DNA of 64,000 nucleotides from Tessaracoccus flavescens (GTDB lineage Bacteria; Actinomycetota; Actinomycetes; Propionibacteriales; Propionibacteriaceae), in contig NZ_CP019607.1 in NCBI RefSeq assembly GCF_001998865.1, forward strand, positions 3,348,001 to 3,412,000, written 5' to 3'. This document shows positions 38,518 to 46,831 of the stretch, one piece after another. The translations under genes were made by a program, and so were the position numbers. The notes beneath the pieces were generated by a model, which was not told where the DNA came from, did not search any database, and saw only the letters and a program-made list of their open reading frames with translations. The number at the start of each line of letters is the position of its first letter. Position 1 is the stretch's first letter.

Positions 38518-39195
38518 ATGCAGGCTAAGCCGAAGGCGATCCTGTGGGACTTCGACGGAACCCTTGTCGACACTGAGCCCATCTGGGCCGAACTCGAGGC
38601 CGAGATGCTCGCGGAGCACGGCGTCGTCTGGGATGACGAGATGATGCGCTCGGTCATCGGTCAGAACGCGGAGATGACCACCCGCCAGATGGCGCTGTCC
38701 ATCGGCCAGCCCGACCGCCACCAGGACATCCACCGCGAACTGCACGACCGCATCGTCGGACGCCTGCTGCGCGACGGGCTGCCCTTCCTGCCCGGCACCC
38801 TCGACCTGATCGAGGCGGCGGAGGCCGACGGCGTGTCAGCCGCGGTCGTCACCGCCTCGAACGGGTTCATCATGAACGCCACCCGCGAATTGCTGCCTCC
38901 GTCGATCCAGTTCGTGATCTCCGCAGACGACGTGGTCAACACCAAGCCCCACCCGGAGGCCTACCTGACGGCGATGGCCCGGCTCGGGGTCGCACCCGAG
39001 GAGACCATCGTGCTCGAGGACTCGGTGCCAGGCGCGACCTCCGCGCTGGCCGCGGGTGCCTTCGTCTACGCTGTTCCTGCGCTCGCGCAGCTCGACCCGC
39101 ATCCGCGGATGGTGGTCTCGGAGACGGCTCTTCGCGAAACGACCTGGCCAGAGCTGCTCCAGATCTGGCACGACAACTCCAAGGTGGGAATCTGA
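38518..39195 (+). CDS. HAD-superfamily hydrolase (beta-phosphoglucomutase-like subfamily)
   Basis: The 225-residue protein has motif I DFDGTLVDTEP (residues 10-20), motif II Thr/Ser in AAVVTASNGF near 107, and motifs III-IV in KPHPEAYLTAM near 143 and VLEDSVPGATSALAAG near 164. It is a small-molecule phosphatase or phosphomutase type with a helical cap; substrate unknown. ATG 38518 is preferred, although an upstream ATG 38491 is in frame. It overlaps trmI by one base (TGATG). This HAD-trmI pair is common in actinobacteria. Confidence 0.88.
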   Translation: MQAKPKAILWDFDGTLVDTEPIWAELEAEMLAEHGVVWDDEMMRSVIGQNAEMTTRQMALSIGQPDRHQDIHRELHDRIVGRLLRDGLPFLPGTLDLIEAAEADGVSAAVVTASNGFIMNATRELLPPSIQFVISADDVVNTKPHPEAYLTAMARLGVAPEETIVLEDSVPGATSALAAGAFVYAVPALAQLDPHPRMVVSETALRETTWPELLQIWHDNSKVGI

Positions 39196-40160
39196 TGGAT
39201 CTCTCGGGCGTCAGCACCGGTCCGCTGCAGGCAGGCGAGCGCGTCACGCTCACCGACAGCAAGGGCCGACGCAAGTCGGTCGTGCTGAAGGACGGCGCCA
39301 TCTGGCACACCACGAAGGGCGCGGTGGCACACGACGATCTGATCGGCGGCCCCGAGGGCGTCACCGTGAAGTCCGTCGGCGGCATGGAGTACCTGGCCTT
39401 CCGCCCGCTGCTCAGCGAGTACATGGTCTCGATGCCCCGCGACGCCGCGGTCATCTACCCCAAGGACGCCGCACAGATCCTGATGTGGACCGACATCTTC
39501 CCGGGCGCCCGGGTGCTTGAGGCCGGCGTGGGCTCCGGCGCGCTGAGCCTCGCCCTGCTGCGCGCCATCGGGCCCGAGGGAAGGCTGCACTCCTACGAGC
39601 GACGTCAGCAGTTCGCCGACGTGGCTTCGAAGAACGTGGAGAACTTCCTTGGCGGCCCCCACCCGGCGTGGACGCTGACTGTCGGCGACCTCGTCGAGGC
39701 CATCGAGGACGAGCCGATCGACCGCGCGATCCTCGACATGCTCGCCCCCTGGGAGTGCATCGACGCGGTGGGTGATCGCCTTGTCCCCGGCGGGGTTCTG
39801 ACCTGTTACGTGGCCACCGCGACCCAGCTCGGACGGGTGATGGACACCCTGCGTGCCCATGGGGGATTCACCGAGCCGAGCGCCACCGAGACGACGGTGC
39901 GCGACTGGCACGCCGAGGGGCTCGCCATCCGGCCCGGCCACGGCACCTCCGCGCACACAGGCTTCCTGGTGATCTCGCGCCGCCTCGCGCCGGGTGTCAG
40001 CGCCCCCATGCGCAAGCGCCGCCCAGCGCCCGGCGCCTACGGGCCCGACTACCGCGGACCCCGCCCGGCCAACATCCCCGCCGAGCTCGGAGGCGCCGTC
40101 CAGGAGCCGGACGCGGCGTCGGAGGCCGCCGTCGCGGGTGAGGCCACGCCCACGGACTAG
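39195..40160 (+). CDS. trmI: tRNA (adenine-58-N1)-methyltransferase
   Basis: The 321-residue enzyme methylates A58 in the T-loop of tRNA. Features: N-terminal beta domain (residues 1-80), the SAM loop GARVLEAGVGSGALSLALL near 109, YERRQQFADVASKNVENF near 134, catalytic ILDMLAPWE near 180 and GVLTCYVATATQL near 203. The C-terminus from about 275 is low-complexity and extended. In mycobacteria and relatives it is followed by the proteasomal ATPase and pup genes; here a DeoR regulator follows. Confidence 0.93.
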   Translation: MDLSGVSTGPLQAGERVTLTDSKGRRKSVVLKDGAIWHTTKGAVAHDDLIGGPEGVTVKSVGGMEYLAFRPLLSEYMVSMPRDAAVIYPKDAAQILMWTDIFPGARVLEAGVGSGALSLALLRAIGPEGRLHSYERRQQFADVASKNVENFLGGPHPAWTLTVGDLVEAIEDEPIDRAILDMLAPWECIDAVGDRLVPGGVLTCYVATATQLGRVMDTLRAHGGFTEPSATETTVRDWHAEGLAIRPGHGTSAHTGFLVISRRLAPGVSAPMRKRRPAPGAYGPDYRGPRPANIPAELGGAVQEPDAASEAAVAGEATPTD

Positions 40161-40212
40161 ACTCGTGTGCCGCGGGAGCACCGCTGCTCCCGCGCACCGG
40201 AAGGCGGACCGC

Positions 40213-41013
40213 ATGAAAGACACGAGCCCAGCGCGCCCAGGGGCCCCGGGGGCCCAGCGCGCACGGCACTTCGCGATCGCCGAGCTCGTCCTCCAGCACG
40301 GTTCGGTGAGCATCGACGAGCTCGTGGAGCAGACCGGCGTGTCCCTCATGACGGTCTACCGTGACATCGCCACCCTCGAGGAGGCGGGCCTGCTGCAGCG
40401 GCACAGGGGAAAGGTCACCGCGCTGGCGACCGGCCTGCACGAGGCGAGCGCCATGTTCCGCATGGAACAGCAGCAGGGCACCAAGCGTGCGATGGCCGAG
40501 GTCGTCGCCCGCCACATCACGCCCCGCAGCTCACTGCTGATCGACGACTCGACGAGCGGCGTCTTCGTGATCCGCGCCCTGCGCGACCGCACACCCGTGA
40601 CCGTCGTGACCAACTCGTTGCTCGCCGCCCAGGAGACGGCCGGCGACCCGGATCTCAACCTCTTCGTGCTCGGCGGCTCGTACCAGGGATGGGCCAACTC
40701 GATGCTCGGCCCCACGACGCTGTCCAACCTCGCCGACATCGACGGTGATTTCTGCGTGATCTCCGCCTCCGGCCTGGCGCACGGACGCTGCTACCACCCG
40801 TACGAGGACGTCGTCGCGGTGAAGCGGGCCATGCTGGACGCCGCGCGCACCAAGTTCCTCATGCTCGACCACACCAAGATGACCCGCCGCGCGCTGCACG
40901 CGTTCGCCACGCTCGAGGAGTTCGACCTGGTTGTCGTCGACCTCCAGACCAGCGCCGAGGCCGTCGAACAGCTGCAGGAGTGGGGAGCGACGGTGGAGGT
41001 CGCAGCTCCCTGA
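40213..41013 (+). CDS. DeoR-family transcriptional regulator
   Basis: The 266-residue protein has an N-terminal winged helix (SIDELVEQTGVSLMTVYRDI, about 35-54, then LEEAGLLQRHRGKV) and a C-terminal DeoR sensor domain resembling sugar-phosphate isomerases (LLIDDSTSGVFVIRAL near 114, SGLAHGRCYHPYEDV near 198, LDHTKMTRRALHAFA near 221). DeoR regulators usually respond to a phosphorylated sugar. The sugar operon starting 300 bases downstream in the same direction is its probable target. TAGACT at 40159 may be its -10. Confidence 0.9.
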   Translation: MKDTSPARPGAPGAQRARHFAIAELVLQHGSVSIDELVEQTGVSLMTVYRDIATLEEAGLLQRHRGKVTALATGLHEASAMFRMEQQQGTKRAMAEVVARHITPRSSLLIDDSTSGVFVIRALRDRTPVTVVTNSLLAAQETAGDPDLNLFVLGGSYQGWANSMLGPTTLSNLADIDGDFCVISASGLAHGRCYHPYEDVVAVKRAMLDAARTKFLMLDHTKMTRRALHAFATLEEFDLVVVDLQTSAEAVEQLQEWGATVEVAAP

Positions 41014-41028
41014 GTTCCCACGCATGAT

Positions 41029-41059
41029 GTGAAATCTGTTCGCCTGCGTGAGTGAAGTC
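41029..41059. promoter_or_regulatory. Repeated octamers, candidate DeoR sites
   Basis: GTGAAATC (41029-41036) and GTGAAGTC (41052-41059) are spaced 23 bases apart, about two helical turns, just after the DeoR gene. A third copy lies at 41240. Stretch 41060-41221 shows no gene. Confidence 0.35.
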
Positions 41060-41221
41060 TGCACGGTTGTGTCAGCGCCGCGCGAAATTGACGATCGGGC
41101 CACCCGCTGAGGGGTGGTTCCGCGCGTCGCGTCAGAAGAATCCGCCAATCCGGCGTGTTGCAGAACCCCGTTTGGCAAGCTCGTGGACAGAGAATGGCGC
41201 CGCGACACGCGGGTCGCCGAC

Positions 41222-41267
41222 GATTCACCACGGCCTATGGTGAAATCCACATCTTGCGTGTTAGGCT
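41222..41267 (+). promoter_or_regulatory. Promoter and operator of the sugar operon
   Basis: GATTCACC (41222-41229) faces GGTGAAATC (41239-41247), an imperfect dyad containing the third GTGAAATC copy. It overlaps a possible -35 (TGGTGA, 41238-41243), which is 18 bases from TAGGCT (41262-41267). Repressor binding here would block the promoter. The leader before the next ATG is about 40 bases. Confidence 0.45.
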
Positions 41268-41312
41268 CTTCCCGTAACGACCCAGGCAAAGCAGCCCGAA
41301 GGGATTGAAGAC

Positions 41313-41774
41313 ATGGGATTTCGCGTGGTCCTCGCCGCAGACAATGCGGGAGTTCAGTACAAGGACGCGATCAAGGAGATGCTCTCGGGAGACGAGCGCA
41401 TCGACGAGGTGATCGACGTGGGCGTCGGCTCCGCCGATGACGCCGAGGCCTATCCGCACCTCGCGGTGGCCGCTGCCCGAAAGATCGCAGCAGGCGAGGC
41501 CGACCGCGGCGTCTTCGTCTGCGGCACCGGCATGGGGGTCGCGATCTCCGCCAACAAGGTGCCCGGCGTGCGCGCGAGCACCGCCCACGACTCGTTCTCG
41601 GTCGAGCGCCTCGTGCTGTCCAACAACGCCCAGGTGCTCTGCCTCGGCGAGCGCGTGATCGGCAAGCAGCTCGCGCTGCGACTGGCGAGCGAGTTCTTCG
41701 ACTACACGTTCGACCCGTCGTCCGCCTCGGCCGAGAAGGTCGACGCGATCTGCTCCTACGAGCCAACCAACTGA
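41313..41774 (+). CDS. RpiB/LacAB-family sugar-phosphate isomerase
   Basis: The 153-residue protein belongs to the RpiB/LacAB family: VVLAADNAGVQYKDAIKEML (N-terminal AxDxxG), DVGVGSADDAEAYPHLAVAA (about 35-54), the catalytic-Cys block RGVFVCGTGMGVAISANKV (about 65-84) and VRASTAHDSFSVERLVLSNNA (about 88-108). Such enzymes isomerise ribose 5-phosphate or, in polyol pathways, tetrulose and hexulose phosphates. The early aspartate is followed by N-A-G rather than the usual H-A-G or H-G-G, so the ring-opening His is replaced by Asn, which may reflect a different substrate. The 3' end is duplicated downstream. Confidence 0.85.
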   Translation: MGFRVVLAADNAGVQYKDAIKEMLSGDERIDEVIDVGVGSADDAEAYPHLAVAAARKIAAGEADRGVFVCGTGMGVAISANKVPGVRASTAHDSFSVERLVLSNNAQVLCLGERVIGKQLALRLASEFFDYTFDPSSASAEKVDAICSYEPTN

Positions 41775-41892
41775 CACAACCGGTCCCGCCGCACGGCTGC
41801 GGCGGGACCACCCGGGCAGCCTGCTCCTACGAGCCAACGAACTGACACAACCGGTCCCGCCGCACGGCTGCGGCGGGACCACCCGGGCAGCC
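41751..41892 (+). repeat. Tandem 71-base duplication carrying a gene end and its hairpin
   Basis: Copy 1 is 41751-41821 and copy 2 is 41822-41892, with one mismatch (C to G). Each copy holds the last codons of the isomerase, a TGA and the hairpin GGTCCCGCCGC/GCGGCGGGACC with a 6-base loop (stems 41782-41809 and 41853-41880). The result is two identical hairpins in series between isomerase and permease. Confidence 0.9.
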
Positions 41893-41946
41893 CCGGCAAA
41901 CCCCCTCAAGCTCTGCGCCGCTGCGGCGCTCCCCTCACGAAGGACA

Positions 41947-42948
41947 ATGATGTTCACAGCCTCACTCGGCATCTTCCTCTTCGGGCTGACTGCCGCCCTC
42001 GCGGGCGGCTACGTCGGCGCGGCGATCGGTGCCAACTACGCCTTCGCCCTCACCGGCTTCGCGGTCCTCGCGTCCTGGGGCATCTTCATCGCGACCGACT
42101 CGACGGCCGCGTTCGACTACCTCGCCTTCGGGCCGTTCATGGGTCCGCACATCGCCTTCGCCGGCGGCGTCGCGGCCGCGGCCTACGCGGCGAAGAAGAA
42201 GTATCTGCCGAGCGGCATGGACGTCTCCTCGCCGCTCGCCGGCCTCGGCCGGCCAAGCGTCATGATGGTCGGCGCCCTCTTCGGTGCAGGCGGCTACCTC
42301 GTGCAGATCGGCATCAGCCAGATTCCCTGGTTCGGCACGCACACCGACTCCGTCGCCCTCACCGTCTTCATCTCCGCAGTCGTCGCCCGACTCATGTTCG
42401 GCGGCAGCCTGCTCGGCCGTGACAAGTTCAACGAGTCCCCGTCGTTCCTCGGCCGCATCGCAGGCAGCGAGAGCGCCGTGTGGCTGAAGTACCAGGCCAA
42501 GCCGAGCCAGTACCTCCCGATGGGCGTCTTCTTCGGCATCCTCGCGGGCGGCGCCTCGATCGCGCTCGCCACCTTCTTCCCGGGCGCGGCCAGCCAGGCG
42601 CAGACCTTCACCTTCGGCATCTCCGCCGTGATCGTGCTGTTCCTGATCCTCGGCCACGACATGCCCGTGCAGCACCACATCACGATCAGCGCCGGCCTCG
42701 CAGCCGTCGTCTACATGCCGATCCTCGCGGGCCAGGGCTTCGCGTGGGGTGACTGGGACTCCTCGACCTGGCTGGTCGCCGTCGGTGCCCTCCTCATCGC
42801 GGCGGTCGCGGGCATGCTCGCCGCCTTCCTCGGCGAGTTCCAGGCCAAGCTTTTCTACATCCGCGGCAACACCCACATCGATCCGCCGGCCATGGCCATC
42901 TGGATCAGCAACACCATCATCGTCAGCTCGGCCGCACTCTTCTCCTGA
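41947..42948 (+). CDS. Uncharacterised multi-pass permease-like membrane protein
   Basis: The 333-residue product has about nine hydrophobic spans, e.g. LGIFLFGLTAALAGGYVGAA, FALTGFAVLASWGIFIATD, ALFGAGGYLVQIGISQI, PMGVFFGILAGGASIALAT, VIVLFLILGHDMPVQHHI and VGALLIAAVAGMLAAFLGEF. A charged cytoplasmic loop with GRDKFNESPSFLGRIAGSES is near residue 158. I do not recognise an established transporter family. Glycine-rich spans and the repeated polar motif (GHDMPVQHH, GNTHIDPPA) suggest a small-molecule transporter. It is the only transporter gene in the sugar operon, so uptake of the pathway substrate is the simplest inference. GAAGGA precedes the start; ATG 41950 is an alternative. Confidence 0.7.
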   Translation: MMFTASLGIFLFGLTAALAGGYVGAAIGANYAFALTGFAVLASWGIFIATDSTAAFDYLAFGPFMGPHIAFAGGVAAAAYAAKKKYLPSGMDVSSPLAGLGRPSVMMVGALFGAGGYLVQIGISQIPWFGTHTDSVALTVFISAVVARLMFGGSLLGRDKFNESPSFLGRIAGSESAVWLKYQAKPSQYLPMGVFFGILAGGASIALATFFPGAASQAQTFTFGISAVIVLFLILGHDMPVQHHITISAGLAAVVYMPILAGQGFAWGDWDSSTWLVAVGALLIAAVAGMLAAFLGEFQAKLFYIRGNTHIDPPAMAIWISNTIIVSSAALFS

Positions 42949-42967
42949 CCCGAGACAAGGATTCCTG

Positions 42968-43810
42968 ATGACCCAGCCTGAACGCCTCTTCGGTGCCTAC
43001 GTCTTCGACCTCGACGGCACCATCTACCTCGGCGACCACCTGCTTCCGGGCGCGAAGCGGATGATCGAGGAGCTGCGGCGCCGCGACATCCCGGTGCGCT
43101 TCCTCTCGAACAACCCGACGAAGGACCCGCACCAGTACGCGGAGAAGCTTGAGAAGCTCGGGCTGCCCACCCCGATCACCGACATCGCCAACACCGTCGT
43201 CACGACGGTGCGCTGGCTGCAGGAGAACCGGCCCGACGCGGTCCTCTTCCCGGTAGCCGAGGAGCCGCTCAAGGCCGCCCTCCGCGACGCCGGGTTCACC
43301 CTGAGCGAGGACCCGGCGGAGATCGACATCGTCATCGCCTCATACGACCGCACGTTCGACTACCGCAAGCTCCAGATCGCCTTCGACGCGCTGTGGTTCC
43401 ACAAGCGCGCCGAACTCATCCAGACCAACCCCGACCGCTTCTGTCCCTTCCCAGGTGGTCGGGGGGAACCTGACTGTGCGGCGATCACGGCTGCCATCGA
43501 GGCCTGCACCGGCGTTTCCTGCTCGGTCAGCCTCGGCAAGCCGTCGCCCGTGATGCTGCAGGAGGCCATGCGTGGCCTCGACGTGCGGGTCGAGGAGGCC
43601 GTCATGGTCGGCGACCGGCTGCACACCGACATCCAGATGGCCGTCGACACCGGCATGCGCTCCGCCATGGTGCTCACCGGCGAGTCGACCCAGGCCGAGG
43701 TCGATGCGCTCGAGCCAAGCCAGCGTCCTGGCTGGGTGCTCGACCGGGTCGACCGCCTGATCCCCGCCTCCATCTGGAACGAACTCGGCTGGACCGAGAA
43801 CGACGACTGA
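42968..43810 (+). CDS. HAD-IIA sugar phosphatase (AraL/NagD-like)
   Basis: The 280-residue protein has motif I VFDLDGTIYLGDHLLPGA (about 12-29), motif II in RFLSNNPTKDP near 45, a C2 cap domain, motif III Lys in SLGKPSPVMLQEAM near 185, and motif IV GDRLHTDIQMAVDTG near 212. This matches NagD/AraL phosphatases, which dephosphorylate a range of sugar phosphates. In Bacillus, araL sits with araM and araB, as here, and is thought to limit toxic build-up of phosphosugars. Confidence 0.87.
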   Translation: MTQPERLFGAYVFDLDGTIYLGDHLLPGAKRMIEELRRRDIPVRFLSNNPTKDPHQYAEKLEKLGLPTPITDIANTVVTTVRWLQENRPDAVLFPVAEEPLKAALRDAGFTLSEDPAEIDIVIASYDRTFDYRKLQIAFDALWFHKRAELIQTNPDRFCPFPGGRGEPDCAAITAAIEACTGVSCSVSLGKPSPVMLQEAMRGLDVRVEEAVMVGDRLHTDIQMAVDTGMRSAMVLTGESTQAEVDALEPSQRPGWVLDRVDRLIPASIWNELGWTENDD

Positions 43811-43879
43811 GCCGGCACCGCCGTCGGCAACCCTCCACATAGATCCGGGCACTGGAGCCCTGAGAGGACCACACACATC

Positions 43880-45442
43880 ATGATCAAGACCACCGGCCCG
43901 TACCTGCTTGGCATCGACTTCGGCACCGAAAGCTGCCGCGTCGCCATCTTCGACCTGACCGGCCGACCCGTCACGTTCGCCGCCACCGGCTACAAGACGA
44001 CGCACCCGCGTCCCGGCTGGGCAGAGCAGAACCCCAAGGACTGGTGGGAGGCGCTGCAGGCGTCCTGCCACAAGGCGATGGCCAACGCGGGCATCTCCGC
44101 CTCCGACATCGCGGGCATCTCCTACGACGCGACCACCATGACGGTCGTCGCCATGGACGACAAGGGCAACGATCTGCGCCCCGCCATCATGTGGATGGAT
44201 GTGCGCGCCACCGAGTACTCGAAGCGCGCCGAGGAGTCCGACTCGTGGGCCCGTCTGGTCAACGGAGGCGGAACTGCCCCGGCGACCGCCGAGTGGTACC
44301 CCTTCAAGGCCGCGTGGCTGCGCGACCACGAGCGTGACACCTATGGCAAGGCCCACCGCCTCGTCGACGCCCCCGACTGGGTCACCTACAAGCTGACGGG
44401 GGAGTGGACCACCAACATCAACTCCGCCGCCGAGCGCATGTACTACAACCGCGACCGCGGCGGCTGGCCGGTCGACTTCTACGAGACCATCGGCTGCGGC
44501 GACGTCTTCGACAAGATCCCCGAGAACGTCGTCGACCTCGGCACCCAGGTCGGCGAGCTGTCCGTGATCGCGGCCCAGCTGCTGGGCCTCACGCCCGGCA
44601 TCCCCGTTGCGCAGGGCCCGGCCGACGCCTGGGCCGGCCAGATCGGCCTCGGCGTGGTCACCCCGGGGAAGATGGCGCTGATCACCGGCTCGTCGCACGT
44701 GCTCACCGGCCAGAGCGACAAGCAGATCCACGGCGAGGGCTTCTTCGGAGGCTTCACCGACTCCGTGGTCAAGGGCCAGTACACCGTCGAGGGCGGCCAG
44801 GTCTCCACCGGCTCCGTGCTGAAGTGGTTCAAGGACAACTTCGCAAAGGACATCGTCGCGGCCGCCGAGCAGACGGGTCTCAGCCCCTACGACCTGCTCG
44901 GCCAGAAGGCGAAGAACGTGCCGATCGGCTCCGACGGCCTCATCATCAACGAGTACTTCCAGGGCAACCGCACGCCCTACACCGACTCGAAGGCCCGCGG
45001 CATAATCTGGGGCCTCACGCTCGCCCACGGCCCGGAGCACTTCTACCACGCCATCCAGGAGTCGGTCGCCTACGGCACCGCACACAACCTGGAGGTCATG
45101 AAGGCGCAGGGCTTCGAGGTCAAGGAGATGGTCGCCGCCGGCGGTGCCACCCAGAGCCGGGAGTGGATGCAGATGCACGCCGACGTCAGCGGGGTGCCCA
45201 TCTCGCTCACCCAGGTCGGCGACGCCGTCGCACTCGGCTCCTCGATGCTCGCGGCGGTCGGCGCCGGCCTGTACCCGGACATCCAGACCGCCGCGGAGAA
45301 CATGGTCCACGAAATTGACCGCCTCGAGCCCAACCAGGAGCGGCACGAGGAGTACCAGTTCTACCTGAAGCAGTACATGGCCGGATACCCGCAGATGCAG
45401 GAACTCATCCACGCCACCGTCGACCACGAGTCCCAGGCCTGA
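43880..45442 (+). CDS. FGGY-family carbohydrate kinase
   Basis: The 520-residue kinase starts YLLGIDFGTESCRVAIFDL (residues 8-26), has HPRPGWAEQNPKDWW near 41, IMWMDVRATEYSKRA near 97, DAPDWVTYKLTGEW near 158, the ATP-site GSSHVLTG near 273, and the C-terminal FGGY signature region MVAAGGATQSREWMQMHADV near 418. It resembles ribulo/xylulo/erythrulo- or pentitol kinases. The substrate cannot be fixed. It lies between a HAD phosphatase and a polyol-type dehydrogenase; a second FGGY kinase closes the operon. Confidence 0.88.
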   Translation: MIKTTGPYLLGIDFGTESCRVAIFDLTGRPVTFAATGYKTTHPRPGWAEQNPKDWWEALQASCHKAMANAGISASDIAGISYDATTMTVVAMDDKGNDLRPAIMWMDVRATEYSKRAEESDSWARLVNGGGTAPATAEWYPFKAAWLRDHERDTYGKAHRLVDAPDWVTYKLTGEWTTNINSAAERMYYNRDRGGWPVDFYETIGCGDVFDKIPENVVDLGTQVGELSVIAAQLLGLTPGIPVAQGPADAWAGQIGLGVVTPGKMALITGSSHVLTGQSDKQIHGEGFFGGFTDSVVKGQYTVEGGQVSTGSVLKWFKDNFAKDIVAAAEQTGLSPYDLLGQKAKNVPIGSDGLIINEYFQGNRTPYTDSKARGIIWGLTLAHGPEHFYHAIQESVAYGTAHNLEVMKAQGFEVKEMVAAGGATQSREWMQMHADVSGVPISLTQVGDAVALGSSMLAAVGAGLYPDIQTAAENMVHEIDRLEPNQERHEEYQFYLKQYMAGYPQMQELIHATVDHESQA

Positions 45443-45453
45443 GGAGGCTGACC

Positions 45454-46809
45454 ATGTCGGAACTGATCACCCGCGCCCTCGCCGACGCGACAGACACCAA
45501 GGCCATCGCCTTCGAGCCGGGGGCGGTCGCCAAGACCGGCGCCGTGTTCGCAGAGCTGTTCCCAGGCCGGGCGGCCATCGTCGTCGCCGACGAGCGCACC
45601 ATGGCGATCGCGGGCAAGGCCGTCGAGGCCGCGCTGCGCGAGGCGGGCGTCGAGGTGCGCGACGCGTACATCTTCCCCGGCGAGCCGGAACTGTATGCGG
45701 AGTACGAGAACGTCGAGATCGTGCGGGACTTCCTCGCGACGGTCGACGCCGTTCCGGTCGCGGTGGGCGCCGGCACCCTCAATGACATCGTCAAGCGCGC
45801 ATCGGGCGAGCTGGAGCGGCCGTATCTGGTCGTCGGTACAGCGGCTTCGATGGACGGCTACACCGCCTTCGGCTCCTCGATCGCGCTTGACGGTCTGAAG
45901 CAGACCCTGTCCTGCCCGGCCCCCACCGGCTGCGTGGCCGACACCGAGATCATGGCGGCCGCACCCCAGGTGATGACCGCCTCGGGCTACGGCGACCTGC
46001 TCGGGAAGGTGCCGGCGGGCGCCGACTGGATCCTCGCCGACGCCCTCGGGGTCGAGGCCGTGGACCCGAACGTATGGCGGCAGGTGCAGGGGCCGCTGCG
46101 TCACTCGCTCAGCCGGCCGGCCGAGCTCGCCCAGGGGGACCTGGACGCGGTCGCCGACCTCGCCGAGGGGCTGCTGATGAGCGGCCTCGCCATGCAGGCC
46201 TACCAGTCGTCTCGCCCCGCCTCCGGGGCCGAGCACCAGTTCAGCCACCTGTGGGAGATGGAGGGCCACGGCGTCGACGTGACGCCCCGACGCCTCTCGC
46301 ACGGGTTCAAGGTCGGCATCGGCTCGGTCGCCGTCGCCGCCCTGTACGAGCTGATCCTGCAGCGCGACCTCAGCACGCTCGACGTCGACGCGGCGGTCGC
46401 CGCCTGGCCCGACAAGGAGACGCTGCGGCAGCGGGTGCTCGATGTGCACACCGACCCCCAGCTCCAGGAACAGTTCGTGGAGCTCACGCTCGCGAAGTGG
46501 GTCACCCCCGAGCAGCTCCGCGAGCGGCTCGAGCTGCTCAAGCGGGTCTGGCCCGAGCTCGTCGTCAAGCTGCGCGAACAGCTCGTGCCCGCGGCCACGC
46601 TGCAGGAGCAGCTGCGCGCCGTCGGTGCCCCGGCGCACCCGTCCGACATCGACCTCGACTGGGACCGTTTCCGCCAGACGTACGAGCGCTGCCAGATGAT
46701 CCGCAGCCGCTACACCGTGCTCGACCTCGCGCTCGAGACTGGACTGCTGGCGCAACTGGTCGACGAACTCTTCGCCCCGGACGGGTTCTGGGGCAGACAG
46801 CAGCACTGA
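45454..46809 (+). CDS. Glycerol-1-phosphate dehydrogenase family protein (AraM/EgsA-like)
   Basis: The 451-residue protein is a metal-dependent alcohol dehydrogenase of the sn-glycerol-1-phosphate dehydrogenase group. VGAGTLNDIVKRAS near residue 106 binds the dinucleotide, PYLVVGTAASMDGYTAFGSS near 125-144, GYGDLLGK near 180, and metal ligands in SGAEHQFSHLWEMEGHG near 253 and a second His near RRLSHGFKVG (about 282). Bacterial AraM makes glycerol 1-phosphate or acts on other polyol phosphates. Here, between two carbohydrate kinases, oxidation of a phosphorylated polyol to a ketose phosphate is an attractive reading. GAGGAGG precedes ATG 45454. Confidence 0.85.
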   Translation: MSELITRALADATDTKAIAFEPGAVAKTGAVFAELFPGRAAIVVADERTMAIAGKAVEAALREAGVEVRDAYIFPGEPELYAEYENVEIVRDFLATVDAVPVAVGAGTLNDIVKRASGELERPYLVVGTAASMDGYTAFGSSIALDGLKQTLSCPAPTGCVADTEIMAAAPQVMTASGYGDLLGKVPAGADWILADALGVEAVDPNVWRQVQGPLRHSLSRPAELAQGDLDAVADLAEGLLMSGLAMQAYQSSRPASGAEHQFSHLWEMEGHGVDVTPRRLSHGFKVGIGSVAVAALYELILQRDLSTLDVDAAVAAWPDKETLRQRVLDVHTDPQLQEQFVELTLAKWVTPEQLRERLELLKRVWPELVVKLREQLVPAATLQEQLRAVGAPAHPSDIDLDWDRFRQTYERCQMIRSRYTVLDLALETGLLAQLVDELFAPDGFWGRQQH

Positions 46810-46831
46810 GCACAAGGAATCAGGGAGTTTC

